Shown: positions 34,898-44,492, counted from the stretch's first letter. The stretch: DNA of 64,000 nucleotides from Lachnospiraceae bacterium (GCA_910574285.1 CAJTAL010000001.1:124001-188000); one strand, 5' to 3'. A program made the numbers and translations. Notes: a model not told the origin generated them from the sequence alone.

Positions 34898-35755
34898 ATG
34901 GATTATCAAGAATTGAAACCAAGAAAAGACGAAACCGGAATCCTTTACCGGGAGGGAATTTACTTTCATTCACCCTCTGATTTCGCCAGGAAGAATCTTT
35001 ATTATATACATTTCGGCGGCCTGTATACCTGTACTTTTCCCTATCGCGTTAACCGGGAATACTATCATACATTTCTTCTGGTACGGGTCCTTGACGGGAA
35101 ATTCTGCGTCCGCTTCGGAGATGATACCATATGCGCCGGAACAGGGAGCGTCATCCTCCTGGACTGTAAACAAAAACACAGCTACTGGGTCCAGGAAACC
35201 ACCACTTTTCAATGGTTTCATTTTGACGGATGCGCAGCCCAGTCCTACTTTGATTATCTGACCGGACAGCACGGCGTCTGTTTCACCGGACAGCCTGAAC
35301 TGTTCCTTCTATTTGATTCTATTCTGGAGGAATTAAAGACGGATCACGGAAATGAACATAGACTTTCGATTTTGATACACAATATATTAGGGCTTCTGGC
35401 CGGAATCGGGAAAAGAAACGAGCCTGCCGCCGTGACAGAAGCCATTCAATATATGACCGCGCATTATCGGGACAATATCTCTGTCGCGGATATAGCAGGA
35501 TATCTGGCTCTGAACCCCCGGTATTTCTCCAAGGTATTTAAGAGACATACGGATACTTCTCCGCACCAGTACCTCCTTGCCCTCAGGCTGCGCAGGGCAA
35601 AAGCCCTGCTTCTTGAAACTTCAATGAGCATACAGCAGATTGCCGACGAGTGCGGCTTTACCAGCAGTACGCACTTTATCAGAGCCTTCAGGCAGGAAAA
35701 TGATATCACTCCGCAAAAATACCGGAATATTCTTTTTTCCGACAGCCGGCAATGA
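34898..35755 (+). CDS. AraC-family transcriptional regulator
   Basis: 285 residues. The N-terminal half is a cupin-like effector domain (FGDDTICAGTGSVILLDCKQ). The C-terminal 100 residues hold the two HTH motifs (ISVADIAGYLALNPRYFSKV and MSIQQIADECGFTSSTHFIR, ending PQKYR). The start is ATG 34898 behind GGGAGGAG. It is divergent from the TIM-barrel and Gfo/Idh genes, which it probably activates in response to their sugar or polyol substrate. Confidence 0.92.
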   Translation: MDYQELKPRKDETGILYREGIYFHSPSDFARKNLYYIHFGGLYTCTFPYRVNREYYHTFLLVRVLDGKFCVRFGDDTICAGTGSVILLDCKQKHSYWVQETTTFQWFHFDGCAAQSYFDYLTGQHGVCFTGQPELFLLFDSILEELKTDHGNEHRLSILIHNILGLLAGIGKRNEPAAVTEAIQYMTAHYRDNISVADIAGYLALNPRYFSKVFKRHTDTSPHQYLLALRLRRAKALLLETSMSIQQIADECGFTSSTHFIRAFRQENDITPQKYRNILFSDSRQ

Positions 35756-35770
35756 CTTTAAGGTTCTTGT

Positions 35771-37855
35771 TTAATTTTTGTACGCCAGAAGAACAGACAT
35801 CTTGATCCCTCTTTCTTCCGGCTCCAAATCATAAGCTCCTCCGTCTTCGCAGGTAAAGAAAACTTCATACACTTGACCGGCCTGCAGCGTATCTCCCGCG
35901 CCCTCCAATATCCAGAGTTCTTCATCCACCTGTGAAAATTTTCCTTCCCCGTCACGGGCATATAGCGCCAGTTCCTTAGGATTTCCGGTTAAGCCTGTCA
36001 TGCGAAATGCCGCCGTCGTATTTTGATGTACGTTTTCTATTTCCGCCGTATGCAGATAGGACGCAGGAGCTGCCCCCTTCCCTCCGTTCTCCTGGAAGGA
36101 TTCCTCATCAATTACTTCCCTTCCGGTCCTGTCCAGATCTACTTGACGGTAAGGAGATTCCGGAAGGTATACAAAGCGGTCCTGCAGACGTACAAGCTCC
36201 TGATATCCGGTTGGGCAGTACAATGAGTTACCGTCCTGTCCGCTGAACATTCCGATAGCCATGTTGTTGTATCCCGGTTTATCAGATACATCCACGGTCA
36301 AAACAGTTTCTCCTGTTTCATAATCCAGAACAATATACTGCCACATCCCGCTCTTCATATCCTGGATATATCCATATAGGTATCCGGTTGCGGTGGACAG
36401 CTTAAACATAGAAGTGTCACGGATATCATCCCTGAACCATACTGATTTCATCTCATATCCGTCTGCCGTTTTAACTACATCTACCCGCTCCATGCCCGGC
36501 ATGATCATTTCATTTCCTTTGGCGATCCAGTTTGCATCATAAATATTCTCAAAGGTCTGGATAGAGGAATCGCTCTCTTCGGACGCAAGGCCGGCGCTGC
36601 CCGCTCCAAACCAGTTACAGACGATCACGCTGGTTACATCTTCACCGCCGTCATATACAATAATTGAATTTTCCACAGAAACCGGCATATCTTCCGGCAA
36701 TTCATCCAGAACAGGCATACTTGCCGCCTTCTTTCCAGTGCCTATATCCAATGCGATCAGGTTAACGGGCTCCTGATTATCAGTAAAGCAGACCAGGTCG
36801 TCTGTCAAAGAAGGAGAGGCTCCGCCGCCCCATGCCAGGCCGCCGCCTGTTGTCTGGGCATCCTCCCGGCTGTCTTTCGCGCCGGAACTGTCATATTCTG
36901 TGCGCCACGCCATCTGTACTCCATCCCCGGCCCGGAACAGATAACAGGCAAGGTTCGTTAGGATCACAGTACCTTCTTCGGAAGAGGCAATTCCATTTTC
37001 CGCACCCTCGCCCGGTTCCAGTTCATAAAAATGCATCTCCTTTTCCAGATCCGCATCCTTTCCGCTTAACATAGCCTGGATCGCATTCTGCGAAATATAA
37101 CCGGCCATGCCTGCCTGCTTCCGGTCCGGATAAATGCGGAATCCTCCGGTTACAAACCAGAGATTTCCATCAAAATCACAGGTAATCGAAAGCAGATTCT
37201 GCTCCAGTTTTTTCCCGAGCGCCTTCTCAGCTTCTCCTTTTACATCAATATCCAACAACTTCTCAAACTCTGGCAGTACGTTCCCTTTCTCGTCCAGGCT
37301 CCTGAAAATAATCACATGGTTATTGCTGGTAGGGCAGACAATATGATTCTCATGATCCACAAAAGAGTATGACGACTGGATCGCATAATTCTCATCGTGT
37401 TCGGCCGGAACATAACAGCCCAGCGTAGTTACTTCCGCCTCATTCATATCCCGGATGGCAATGCCTCCCATCAGCGGGCATACCGCATGTCCATACTCAT
37501 CATAGAAAATAGCGGGCGGCGCATTCTTATTTACCTTCTCATATGCCGTATTGACTTCCGGATTTATCCCAAGCGGAAGCACGGCATCCGTAACATCGGA
37601 ATTATAACTGTCATTATGGATATTGGACTCATTGTCTGCTGTCCATGGATTCTTTTTTGCCGCCTTTCGGGGCAATTTCCTGACTGCCAGCGCATGGTTA
37701 TCCTGTTCAGCCTGAATGGACGCCCCCTTTCCGCCGCTTCCATCCGCCGCGCTGTCATCTACAATTGTTTTCTGCTCCTGCGCACATCCGCATAAAAGCA
37801 TGGTTCCTGCTAAAAGCAAACTCACAAATTTCCATCTCTTGCTTCTTTTTTTCAT
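35771..37855 (-). CDS. large lipoprotein with beta-propeller-like repeats, unknown function
   Basis: 694 residues. The signal KRWKFVSLLLAGTMLLCGCA has a lipobox Cys at about residue 24. The mature part contains recurring blocks of the type found in propellers (SSYSFVDHENHIVCPTSNN, LLSITCDFDGNLWFVTGGF, SLTDDLVCFTDNQEPVNLIA, ENSIIVYDGGEDVTSVIVC), each a hydrophobic strand plus a polar turn. No catalytic motif was seen. It may be a surface-binding or scaffold protein. It is monocistronic and convergent with the AraC gene, with a 15-bp gap. Confidence 0.75.
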   Translation of the reverse strand: MKKRSKRWKFVSLLLAGTMLLCGCAQEQKTIVDDSAADGSGGKGASIQAEQDNHALAVRKLPRKAAKKNPWTADNESNIHNDSYNSDVTDAVLPLGINPEVNTAYEKVNKNAPPAIFYDEYGHAVCPLMGGIAIRDMNEAEVTTLGCYVPAEHDENYAIQSSYSFVDHENHIVCPTSNNHVIIFRSLDEKGNVLPEFEKLLDIDVKGEAEKALGKKLEQNLLSITCDFDGNLWFVTGGFRIYPDRKQAGMAGYISQNAIQAMLSGKDADLEKEMHFYELEPGEGAENGIASSEEGTVILTNLACYLFRAGDGVQMAWRTEYDSSGAKDSREDAQTTGGGLAWGGGASPSLTDDLVCFTDNQEPVNLIALDIGTGKKAASMPVLDELPEDMPVSVENSIIVYDGGEDVTSVIVCNWFGAGSAGLASEESDSSIQTFENIYDANWIAKGNEMIMPGMERVDVVKTADGYEMKSVWFRDDIRDTSMFKLSTATGYLYGYIQDMKSGMWQYIVLDYETGETVLTVDVSDKPGYNNMAIGMFSGQDGNSLYCPTGYQELVRLQDRFVYLPESPYRQVDLDRTGREVIDEESFQENGGKGAAPASYLHTAEIENVHQNTTAAFRMTGLTGNPKELALYARDGEGKFSQVDEELWILEGAGDTLQAGQVYEVFFTCEDGGAYDLEPEERGIKMSVLLAYKN

Positions 37856-37983
37856 ATCCTTCTCCTTATTTCCAAATTTTGCTTCATTATATATTGTTGT
37901 GATAAATATAAAAGCATTTTGGCAAGAACGTTAATTTTCTGGCAGGAACGTCAGACGGATTTTGAAATATACCGAAATAAATT

Positions 37984-38038
37984 TTAACGCCCCTTCTCCC
38001 AGGCGCCGTCCGGTTTGCTTGGGAAAAGGGGCGTTTTC
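37984..38038. terminator. terminator-like hairpin between iolJ and the lipoprotein gene
   Basis: AACGCCCCTT (37986-37995) pairs with AAGGGGCGTT (38026-38035), with an inner CCCA/TGGG extension. The flanking T/A tracts are short. It probably ends the iolJ transcript. Confidence 0.65.
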
Positions 38039-38072
38039 GAACTGTCCTTGTGATAAAAACAGGATGAAAACC

Positions 38073-38936
38073 TTATATCTTATAAATACATTCCGAATCT
38101 TTTCTGCAGTTAAATACTTCAATATGATGGCGCACATTCTCATATGTTCCCTGCACCATCGCCTCATTCAGCTTAAAATAATTATGCTCTCCTTCCGTCC
38201 AGAAATATTCCTCAGCCCTTTTCGTCAGTTGGTTAAAGCTTGCCGTCGCAATATTAACCTTGACAATTCCAAGGCCTATTGCGCGCCTGAAGTCCGCGTC
38301 TGTAATTCCGCTTCCGCCATGAAGAACCAGAGGCACTTCTGTCCTCTTCTGAATCTCTTCCAGCACGTCAAAAGCAAGCGTCGGAGCTACGGGATAATTT
38401 CCATGGGCGTTTCCAATAGCCACTGCCAGCGCGTCCACCCCTGTGCGCTCGCAAAAGATCTTTGCATCCTCCGGATCTGTACAGCGGATTCCATGATCGC
38501 AGCTTCCGTCCTCGCTTCCGCCTACCAGTCCGAGTTCCGCCTCTACCGTCGCACCATAGTTCTTTGCAAGCTTTACAATTTTCTTTGTACGCTCTATGTT
38601 CTCTTCAAAGGAATAGGTAGAACTGTCATACATAACCGAGGTGAATCCCAGTTCCAACGCCTTCTTTACCGTTTCCTCCGTAAGGCCGTGGTCCAGATGA
38701 ACTGCAATGTCTACTTTTGCTTCCTTTGCAGCCTGTACCATCATCGGTCCCATCAGTTCGAGAGGCGAATGCGGCAGCCTTACTTCTGCTATTTGAAGGA
38801 TAATCGGTGTATCCGTCTCTTCCGCCGCCCTGACTGCTCCCTTTACCATCTCCATGTTACCAACGCTGAACGCTCCTACGCCTCTCTGCTCATTACCGGC
38901 CTGTGTGAGCAGCGATTTCATTGTTACTAACGCCAT
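38073..38936 (-). CDS. iolJ: class II aldolase, probable 6-phospho-5-dehydro-2-deoxy-D-gluconate aldolase
   Basis: 287 residues from ATG 38936 directly behind GGAGGAG. It is a class II fructose-bisphosphate/tagatose-bisphosphate-type aldolase. Zinc ligands and catalytic residues are seen in VHLDHGLTEETVKKAL, VEAELGLVGGSEDG, AIGNAHGNYP and LVLHGGSGI. Within an inositol cluster it is the expected IolJ, cleaving DKG-6-phosphate to DHAP and malonate semialdehyde. FbaA- or KbaY-type activity cannot be excluded from sequence alone. It follows the Fe-ADH gene by about 45 bp. Confidence 0.88.
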   Translation of the reverse strand: MALVTMKSLLTQAGNEQRGVGAFSVGNMEMVKGAVRAAEETDTPIILQIAEVRLPHSPLELMGPMMVQAAKEAKVDIAVHLDHGLTEETVKKALELGFTSVMYDSSTYSFEENIERTKKIVKLAKNYGATVEAELGLVGGSEDGSCDHGIRCTDPEDAKIFCERTGVDALAVAIGNAHGNYPVAPTLAFDVLEEIQKRTEVPLVLHGGSGITDADFRRAIGLGIVKVNIATASFNQLTKRAEEYFWTEGEHNYFKLNEAMVQGTYENVRHHIEVFNCRKDSECIYKI

Positions 38937-38982
38937 TTTTCTCCTCCTGTGCATTCATTTTCTTCAATTCTTTTCTGATCCT

Positions 38983-40134
38983 TTACCATAAGTTCCGATA
39001 CATCTGTTCCACATCTGCCTGGGTAACCGTACGCCTTGTATTCTGCGGGCTTCCGCTCTCCATCGCGTCATAAGCCATCTTCTCGATCACCTGGAAGAAT
39101 GCTTCTTTATCAATACCAAACTCTGCCAGTGTGGGTGTTTCCAGTTCCTCCGTCAATTTAACGACTGCCGCGAGGAATTTCTCGCTGGCTTCTTTATCAC
39201 TGTCCTCTGACGACGCGGCGCCGATGCTTCTTCCCAACTCTGCAAAACGGTCGTAAGCGCCGCTTAATGCATAACTTAAGCACTCCTTCATCAGCATGGC
39301 GTTTGACAGGCCGTGAGCTACATGGAACAACGCTCCGATCGGACGGCTCATACCATGAATCAGGGTAACGGACGCATTATTAAAGGCCGTTCCTGCCTCC
39401 AATGCCGCCACCGACATCTGGATTCTTGCCTCTTCATTCTTTCCGTCATGAAATGCCGCAGGCAGATATTTAAAGATTCTCTTTACCGCAGACAAAGCAA
39501 ATGTATCCGACAGAGTCTGGGCCTTATTGGAAGTATATGCTTCTACCGCATGGCACAGCGCGTCCAGCCCTGTTGCAGCCGTAATCTTCGGCGGCGCGGT
39601 CATCGTAAACTGCGGATCGCTGATTGCCAGCGTTGGCATCAGAACCTTGCCTTTTAACAGCATCTTAATGTCTTTCTTCGTGTCTGTAATAATTGTAAAC
39701 TGCGTCGCCTCAGAACCGGTTCCGGCAGTTGTGGGGATCGCTGCCATCGGCGGCATCTCTACATCAATGATCTTTCCCATATAATCCGAGATATTTCCTC
39801 CGTTCTTCACCAGGGAACCAATCGCTTTCATAGAGTCAATGGGGCTTCCTCCTCCAAGCGCCACTAAAAAGTCGCATCCCTCTTCCTGATACTGCCGCAG
39901 TCCTTTCTCTATCATCGTATCCGTCGGTTCGCCTGCGATCTCAGAAAAAATGGTATACGCAACCCCCTGATTCTTAAGCGCAGCCTCGACCTTCGCACAA
40001 TTTCCCAGATCAATCATTACCTGATCCGTAACAATCATCGCTTTCTTTCCAAACCGCCCCAATACAGCCTCGGCCATATCGAGAGCGCCTGCTCCTGTAA
40101 TAATCTGTCCCGGTACAATAAATTCTCTTGCCAT
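38983..40134 (-). CDS. iron-containing alcohol dehydrogenase
   Basis: 383 residues of the Fe-ADH (type III) family. The NAD site is ALGGGSPIDSMKAI, followed by PTTAGTGSEAT. Metal ligands lie in GLDALCHAVEAYTS and in LIHGMSRPIGALFHVAHGLS. The closest general types are 1,3-propanediol, lactaldehyde or butanol dehydrogenases. Next to iolJ it may reduce an aldehyde formed in inositol breakdown or oxidise a polyol; the substrate is not determinable. A GCACGC-type operator lies upstream at about 40202-40267, shared with iolC and lacI. Confidence 0.9.
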   Translation of the reverse strand: MAREFIVPGQIITGAGALDMAEAVLGRFGKKAMIVTDQVMIDLGNCAKVEAALKNQGVAYTIFSEIAGEPTDTMIEKGLRQYQEEGCDFLVALGGGSPIDSMKAIGSLVKNGGNISDYMGKIIDVEMPPMAAIPTTAGTGSEATQFTIITDTKKDIKMLLKGKVLMPTLAISDPQFTMTAPPKITAATGLDALCHAVEAYTSNKAQTLSDTFALSAVKRIFKYLPAAFHDGKNEEARIQMSVAALEAGTAFNNASVTLIHGMSRPIGALFHVAHGLSNAMLMKECLSYALSGAYDRFAELGRSIGAASSEDSDKEASEKFLAAVVKLTEELETPTLAEFGIDKEAFFQVIEKMAYDAMESGSPQNTRRTVTQADVEQMYRNLW

Positions 40135-40201
40135 AAAATTCCTCTCCTTTTCCAGCTATTCGATAACTTCTCGCCGGCATTCTATCCGCTCCCGCACGTC
40201 G

Positions 40202-40267
40202 CGTGCTTTTCGCTCTGTATTTGTGTGCGTTTTTGTGTGTTTATTTCACATACAAATAATAGCACGC
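40202..40267 (-). promoter_or_regulatory. GCACGC-type operator sites upstream of the Fe-ADH gene
   Basis: GCGTGC at 40201-40206 and AAATAATAGCACGC at 40254-40267, with GTGTGCG between. The second matches the half-sites before iolC (26106-26119) and in the lacI palindrome (41466-41501). Probably bound by the LacI protein. Confidence 0.6.
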
Positions 40268-40371
40268 TTTATTGAAATACTCAAGCCCTTTTTATCTGAT
40301 TTTTACCTTATTTTCTCATTCTTTACTGCATACTTGCCAGTCATCTGCTTTCGATTACGAATACGTATTCA

Positions 40372-41406
40372 CTAAAGTTCTTCTTCCGGCAATGTATGTT
40401 TTGTCTTTATGTCGATATCCGTATAGCGGTATTCTTCCTCGATCTTCAGCTTTTTCGTCAGCATATCCGCCAGAAGGATCGGGGGCTGCTGCCCCTGTAC
40501 ATATCCGTTCTGATCAATCAGAAAATCTGCCACTCCCTGTCTCAAAAGTCTTCGGTTCCTGGGCGTCAGGTCATAAATAATCGTATACGGTCTTTTCTCA
40601 AGCCCCAGCTTCTGATAAGCTCTTTCCAATCCCTGCTGTCCCCCGGACACCATAAAAATACCGTTAATAGAAGGAATAGTCTGAATGGTACTGACTACGA
40701 TCTTTTCCACTTCATCCGCATTGTCAAAGCTTCCTTGTACCCCGGCAAGCTCAAGATTCGGATAAGAAGCTTTCAATTCCTCCACAAAACCCCCTACTCT
40801 GGTATTATTCACATTATTCCCGAAATACCCTGTAATCACCAGTACCTTGCCCCTGCCCTGGGTCAGCATTCCCATGAGTCCTGCCGCCGCGCGCCCGCTT
40901 TTCCGGTTATCCATGCCTACAAAACAGCTCCTTGCGGTTCCCACAATATCCGAATTAAAAGTAATCACCGGAATATTCTTCTGTTCGATCATGTGATTTA
41001 TCTTCACGCGGATTCCTTCACAATCCACAGGCATCAGCGCCAACCCGTCGATTCCTTCCGCCTCCAGCGCTTCAATCGCCGTAAGCTGCTCGTTCTCATC
41101 CACCGCCAGGCACTCTTTTAGCACCAGTTCTATTCCCCGGTCTTTTAATTGTCCCGCGGCATCCCGGATTCCCCTGCTGACCTCCAGCATGAAAGAAGAT
41201 CTGGCAAGCAGGGTCACCACGCCGATTTTTATATTCCCGTCTTTTTTCTTTCTTCTATGCCTTGGAACATACCCTAATTCCTCAGCCGTCTTCCGGATCT
41301 CCTCAGCCACCTGGGGATTGATTCTGCCCCTGTTGTTCAGAGCCCGGTCCACGGTTCCTCTTGATACTCCCGCCGCTTCCGCTATCTGTTGAATTGTAAC
41401 TGCCAT
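40372..41406 (-). CDS. LacI-family transcriptional regulator, probable inositol regulon repressor
   Basis: 344 residues. The LacI HTH is at residues 3-25 (VTIQQIAEAAGVSRGTVDRAL), followed by the hinge and a periplasmic-binding-protein-like effector domain (KIGVVTLLARSSFMLEV, VRVKINHMIEQKNIPVITFN, GIFMVSGGQQGLERAY). Genes with this architecture sense sugars or inositol derivatives. A perfect palindrome of the type bound by LacI proteins lies upstream, pointing to autoregulation, and related sites precede iolC and the Fe-ADH gene. Confidence 0.9.
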   Translation of the reverse strand: MAVTIQQIAEAAGVSRGTVDRALNNRGRINPQVAEEIRKTAEELGYVPRHRRKKKDGNIKIGVVTLLARSSFMLEVSRGIRDAAGQLKDRGIELVLKECLAVDENEQLTAIEALEAEGIDGLALMPVDCEGIRVKINHMIEQKNIPVITFNSDIVGTARSCFVGMDNRKSGRAAAGLMGMLTQGRGKVLVITGYFGNNVNNTRVGGFVEELKASYPNLELAGVQGSFDNADEVEKIVVSTIQTIPSINGIFMVSGGQQGLERAYQKLGLEKRPYTIIYDLTPRNRRLLRQGVADFLIDQNGYVQGQQPPILLADMLTKKLKIEEEYRYTDIDIKTKHTLPEEEL

Positions 41407-41465
41407 TTTACTTCCTCTTTGCTTTCCCAGAGCACCTCTGTCTTTTATCTATATATTACCACACG

Positions 41466-41501
41466 CACAAATAGCACGCAATACCATGCGTGCTATTTGT
41501 G
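41466..41501. promoter_or_regulatory. perfect 15-bp inverted repeat, LacI-type operator
   Basis: CACAAATAGCACGCA (41466-41480), 6-bp spacer, TGCGTGCTATTTGTG (41487-41501), about 60 bp upstream of the lacI start. The half-site core ATAGCACGC recurs before iolC and the Fe-ADH gene. Confidence 0.85.
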
Positions 41502-41553
41502 TCAAATAAATTATAAAGCATGCGGCAAACAGAAGTCCGAATAAACAGAGATT

Positions 41554-42450
41554 CTATAAACCTGTTTTTTCTGCTATGTATTTTCTTGCTTTCAATGCAT
41601 ATGCATATGGATTCGCTTTCGCAGGATCCTGCTCCGCCTCCACAACCACATATCCTTCATAACCCGCTTCATTCAGAATCTCAAAAATCGGTTCAAAATC
41701 CACATCTCCGTCTCCCGGAACCGTAAATACGCCTTCTCTGACTCCTTTTAAGAAGCTCCATCTCTCCCTGCGGGATCTCTCCACCATCTCTTTGCGGATA
41801 TCTTTCAGATGAACATGCTTTACCCGGCTTACATATCTGCGCAGTACCTTCTCCGGATCAATTCCTGCAAAAGATAAGTGTCCGCTGTCAAACAACAGAT
41901 ATACCAGTTCCGGGTCCACCATTTCCATAAAGCGGTCGATTTCCTCTTCCGTCTGTACTACAGTCCCCATATGATGATGGAATGTCAGCGTCATTCCTTT
42001 ATCCTTCGCAATTTTTCCCAGACGGTTCAAACCGTCCGCCAAAAGCTTCCACTCTTCATCGTCCATCACATATTTTCCTTCCCATACGGGCTGGTCTATC
42101 TTCCCCTGGATACTATAACTCTGCTCTGATACTCCGATCACCTTTGCCCCCATTTCTCTGAGGAAATCCGTCGCCTTTTCAAATTCCGCTTCTGTCTCCT
42201 CATAAGGCCTTGAAATCAGGAAAGAAGAAAACCACTGATTACAGATCTGAATCCCGCGGATATCCAATGCTGCCTTTAGTACCGCCGGGTCCGCCGGGTA
42301 CTTTCCTCCCACCTCAGATCCGGTAAAGCCCGCCAGCGCCATCTCACTGACGCACTGCTCAAAGGTATTCTCTCTTCCGAGATCCGGCATATCATCATTC
42401 GTCCACGCAATCGGGGCAATTCCTAGTTTTACTTTATTCTTATCTAACAT
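41554..42450 (-). CDS. iolE: myo-inosose-2 dehydratase
   Basis: 298 residues, the family length. The IolE pattern is clear: KLGIAPIAWTNDDMPDLG, then EQCVSEMALAGFTGSEVGGK, with TIM-barrel metal ligands in TFHHHMGTVVQ, LLFDSGHLSFAG, VHLKDIR and VVVEAEQDP. It dehydrates scyllo-inosose to the trione hydrolysed by IolD. The start ATG overlaps the stop of the symporter-kinase gene by 7 bp, with the GGAGGG ribosome site inside that gene, so the two are translationally coupled. Confidence 0.94.
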   Translation of the reverse strand: MLDKNKVKLGIAPIAWTNDDMPDLGRENTFEQCVSEMALAGFTGSEVGGKYPADPAVLKAALDIRGIQICNQWFSSFLISRPYEETEAEFEKATDFLREMGAKVIGVSEQSYSIQGKIDQPVWEGKYVMDDEEWKLLADGLNRLGKIAKDKGMTLTFHHHMGTVVQTEEEIDRFMEMVDPELVYLLFDSGHLSFAGIDPEKVLRRYVSRVKHVHLKDIRKEMVERSRRERWSFLKGVREGVFTVPGDGDVDFEPIFEILNEAGYEGYVVVEAEQDPAKANPYAYALKARKYIAEKTGL

Positions 42451-44492
42451 CTGTTTTCCCTCCTTGTAACATAATCAACTATTATCTGTACCGCACCGTC
42501 AATTCCGGTCTTTCCTACATTAATCTCCATATCATAGTACTGCGGATCGTCTCTTCTCGTCCCGGTAAACTGCCGGTAATATATGTTCCTCTGTTCGTCT
42601 CTTGCCTTTAATTCTTCCAGGCTCTCACCCTGATAGTACTCTCTCCCCTCCTTCCTTCGGTAATCATCGTCCGCATATAGATAGAAGGAATAGGTATGAG
42701 GCATATCCTTCAATACATAATTCGCGCATCTTCCCAGAAAAACTCCCGGCTTTTCCTGGGCAAATCTTCGTATCAGCCTGCTCTGGGCGGCAAACATCTC
42801 TGCTGCCGTCATCTCTCCCGCAGTACCGGCCGTCATATATGCATAAGGGGCAAATACCACGTCGTCCTTTGCCATATAGGAGTCCATATAACTCTGAAGC
42901 TGCCCTGCATCTGCTGCTTCCAGTCCGAGCTTTTCCGCCAGAAGATAGATAATCTGCCTGTCATATACTCTGCAGCCAAGTTCTTCCGCCAGCTTATCCG
43001 CAATCTGACGCCCGCTGCTTCCATAGACGCGCCCGAGCGCAATATTGATCCGGTTGCTCTCCGTCTTATACTCCTTCTGATCCTTATCCTGTACCGCCTG
43101 CCGAACAGCCTGTTCTTCCTCGCCGTTTTCTCTCATAATCAGCTCCTGCATCATCCGGTCGTACATCTTGTCCAGTTGATAGCAGGCCGCAATCAGGAAC
43201 ATAACCGCCCAAAGCGCGATAGGCACATACAGGTAAAAACCTTTGATTACGGATATCGCTTCCGCCGTCTGTTCCGCCGCAGTAGCTTTCAGCCCGTCAA
43301 AAGCCGCCATAGATAAAATCGCTCCCATAATTGCGGACGTAAATCCGGAACCCGCTTTCTGTCCCATGCTCATGGATGAGAACATCAGGCCTTCTACTCT
43401 GACGCCTGTCTTCCAATGGCCATATTCAATGGCGTCGCTGGGCAGTGAGTACTGCACTCCATAGAACGGGGCAATTCCGATTCCTCGCATGATACAGGTG
43501 AGCATTCCCAGGGGAACACTGGTAATATTCAGCAGGAACAGAAGCTGTCCCGCAATCCCCAGCAGACATCCGGTACAGATCAGGCTGCGTTTGCCGTATT
43601 TGGGCAGGAGCTTCGGAAGCATGGCGATTCCCACAATGGTAGCTATCTTCTCCGAGGCTGACAGCGGCATAACCAGATCCACATCGTTTAACACATACTG
43701 GCAGTAATAAGTAAGATCCGTTCCTATAATAATCTGGTATGCCGTATAGAATACCATCAGCCCGAGCGCAATCAGGAAATACCGATTCGTCACCGTTGCT
43801 TTAAAGGCTGTCCAGAACGGAATATTTTCCTTCGCGTCTTCCTTCTTTGCAGCCTGCACACGCTCTGTACAGTTCACATAGGTATTCAGAAGAACAAATA
43901 CAGAGATCCCTGCATAGACTGCCGTTACGAGAATCCATGCCGCCTGCTGATTCCGTATCAGCTTTGCCGTCATATTGATCAGCGGAAGGGTAAAAGCCGT
44001 AATAACCATACTTGCCGTAATCGACAATACCATACGGATATTACAGATCACATCCCTTTCTCTGCGGTCCCGGCTCATCAGCGATCCCAACGCATGAAAA
44101 GGCTGGCTGATCGCCGTATAGACGACAGTATTCATAATGTTGTAGGTTACAAATGCATAGACTACTTTTCCGGTATCTCCCATAGGCGGCATGGTAAACA
44201 GCAGAATTGCAGCCAATGCGTACGGTACCGCCAGCCGCAGAATCCAGATACGGGCCTTTCCGTACTTGGAATGCGTCCTGTCAATAATCGTTCCCATCAA
44301 TACATCCGAAAATCCGTCAAACACTCGAGACAGCAGCATGATCATCCCCACCGCTCCTGCCGATATTCCCACCACATTCGTATAGAAATATATCAACAGC
44401 GTCGTCGTCATGGTATACATCAGTGTCAATGCCGGATCACCGAAGCAATAGGACAGCTTCTCTCCCAGCGGGACTTTTATAAATTCATTCAT
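42444..44492 (-). CDS. GPH-type sugar:cation symporter fused to a cytidylate-kinase-like domain
   Basis: 682 residues from ATG 44492 behind GGGGAAGGG; a longer open frame upstream lacks a ribosome site. Residues 1-465 are a GPH/MFS-2 symporter with about twelve membrane helices (LSYCFGDPALTLMYTMTTTL, VFDGFSDVLMGTIIDRTHSK, then IGTDLTYYCQYVL). Residues 480-682 are a Cytidylate_kin2-type domain with a P-loop-like INIALGRVYGSSGRQIADKL, VYDRQII and FLGRCANYVLKD. The two are joined by a charged linker in one frame. It is coupled to iolE, so the symporter probably imports inositol. The fused domain has no assigned role. Confidence 0.88.
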   Translation of the reverse strand: MNEFIKVPLGEKLSYCFGDPALTLMYTMTTTLLIYFYTNVVGISAGAVGMIMLLSRVFDGFSDVLMGTIIDRTHSKYGKARIWILRLAVPYALAAILLFTMPPMGDTGKVVYAFVTYNIMNTVVYTAISQPFHALGSLMSRDRRERDVICNIRMVLSITASMVITAFTLPLINMTAKLIRNQQAAWILVTAVYAGISVFVLLNTYVNCTERVQAAKKEDAKENIPFWTAFKATVTNRYFLIALGLMVFYTAYQIIIGTDLTYYCQYVLNDVDLVMPLSASEKIATIVGIAMLPKLLPKYGKRSLICTGCLLGIAGQLLFLLNITSVPLGMLTCIMRGIGIAPFYGVQYSLPSDAIEYGHWKTGVRVEGLMFSSMSMGQKAGSGFTSAIMGAILSMAAFDGLKATAAEQTAEAISVIKGFYLYVPIALWAVMFLIAACYQLDKMYDRMMQELIMRENGEEEQAVRQAVQDKDQKEYKTESNRINIALGRVYGSSGRQIADKLAEELGCRVYDRQIIYLLAEKLGLEAADAGQLQSYMDSYMAKDDVVFAPYAYMTAGTAGEMTAAEMFAAQSRLIRRFAQEKPGVFLGRCANYVLKDMPHTYSFYLYADDDYRRKEGREYYQGESLEELKARDEQRNIYYRQFTGTRRDDPQYYDMEINVGKTGIDGAVQIIVDYVTRRENRC

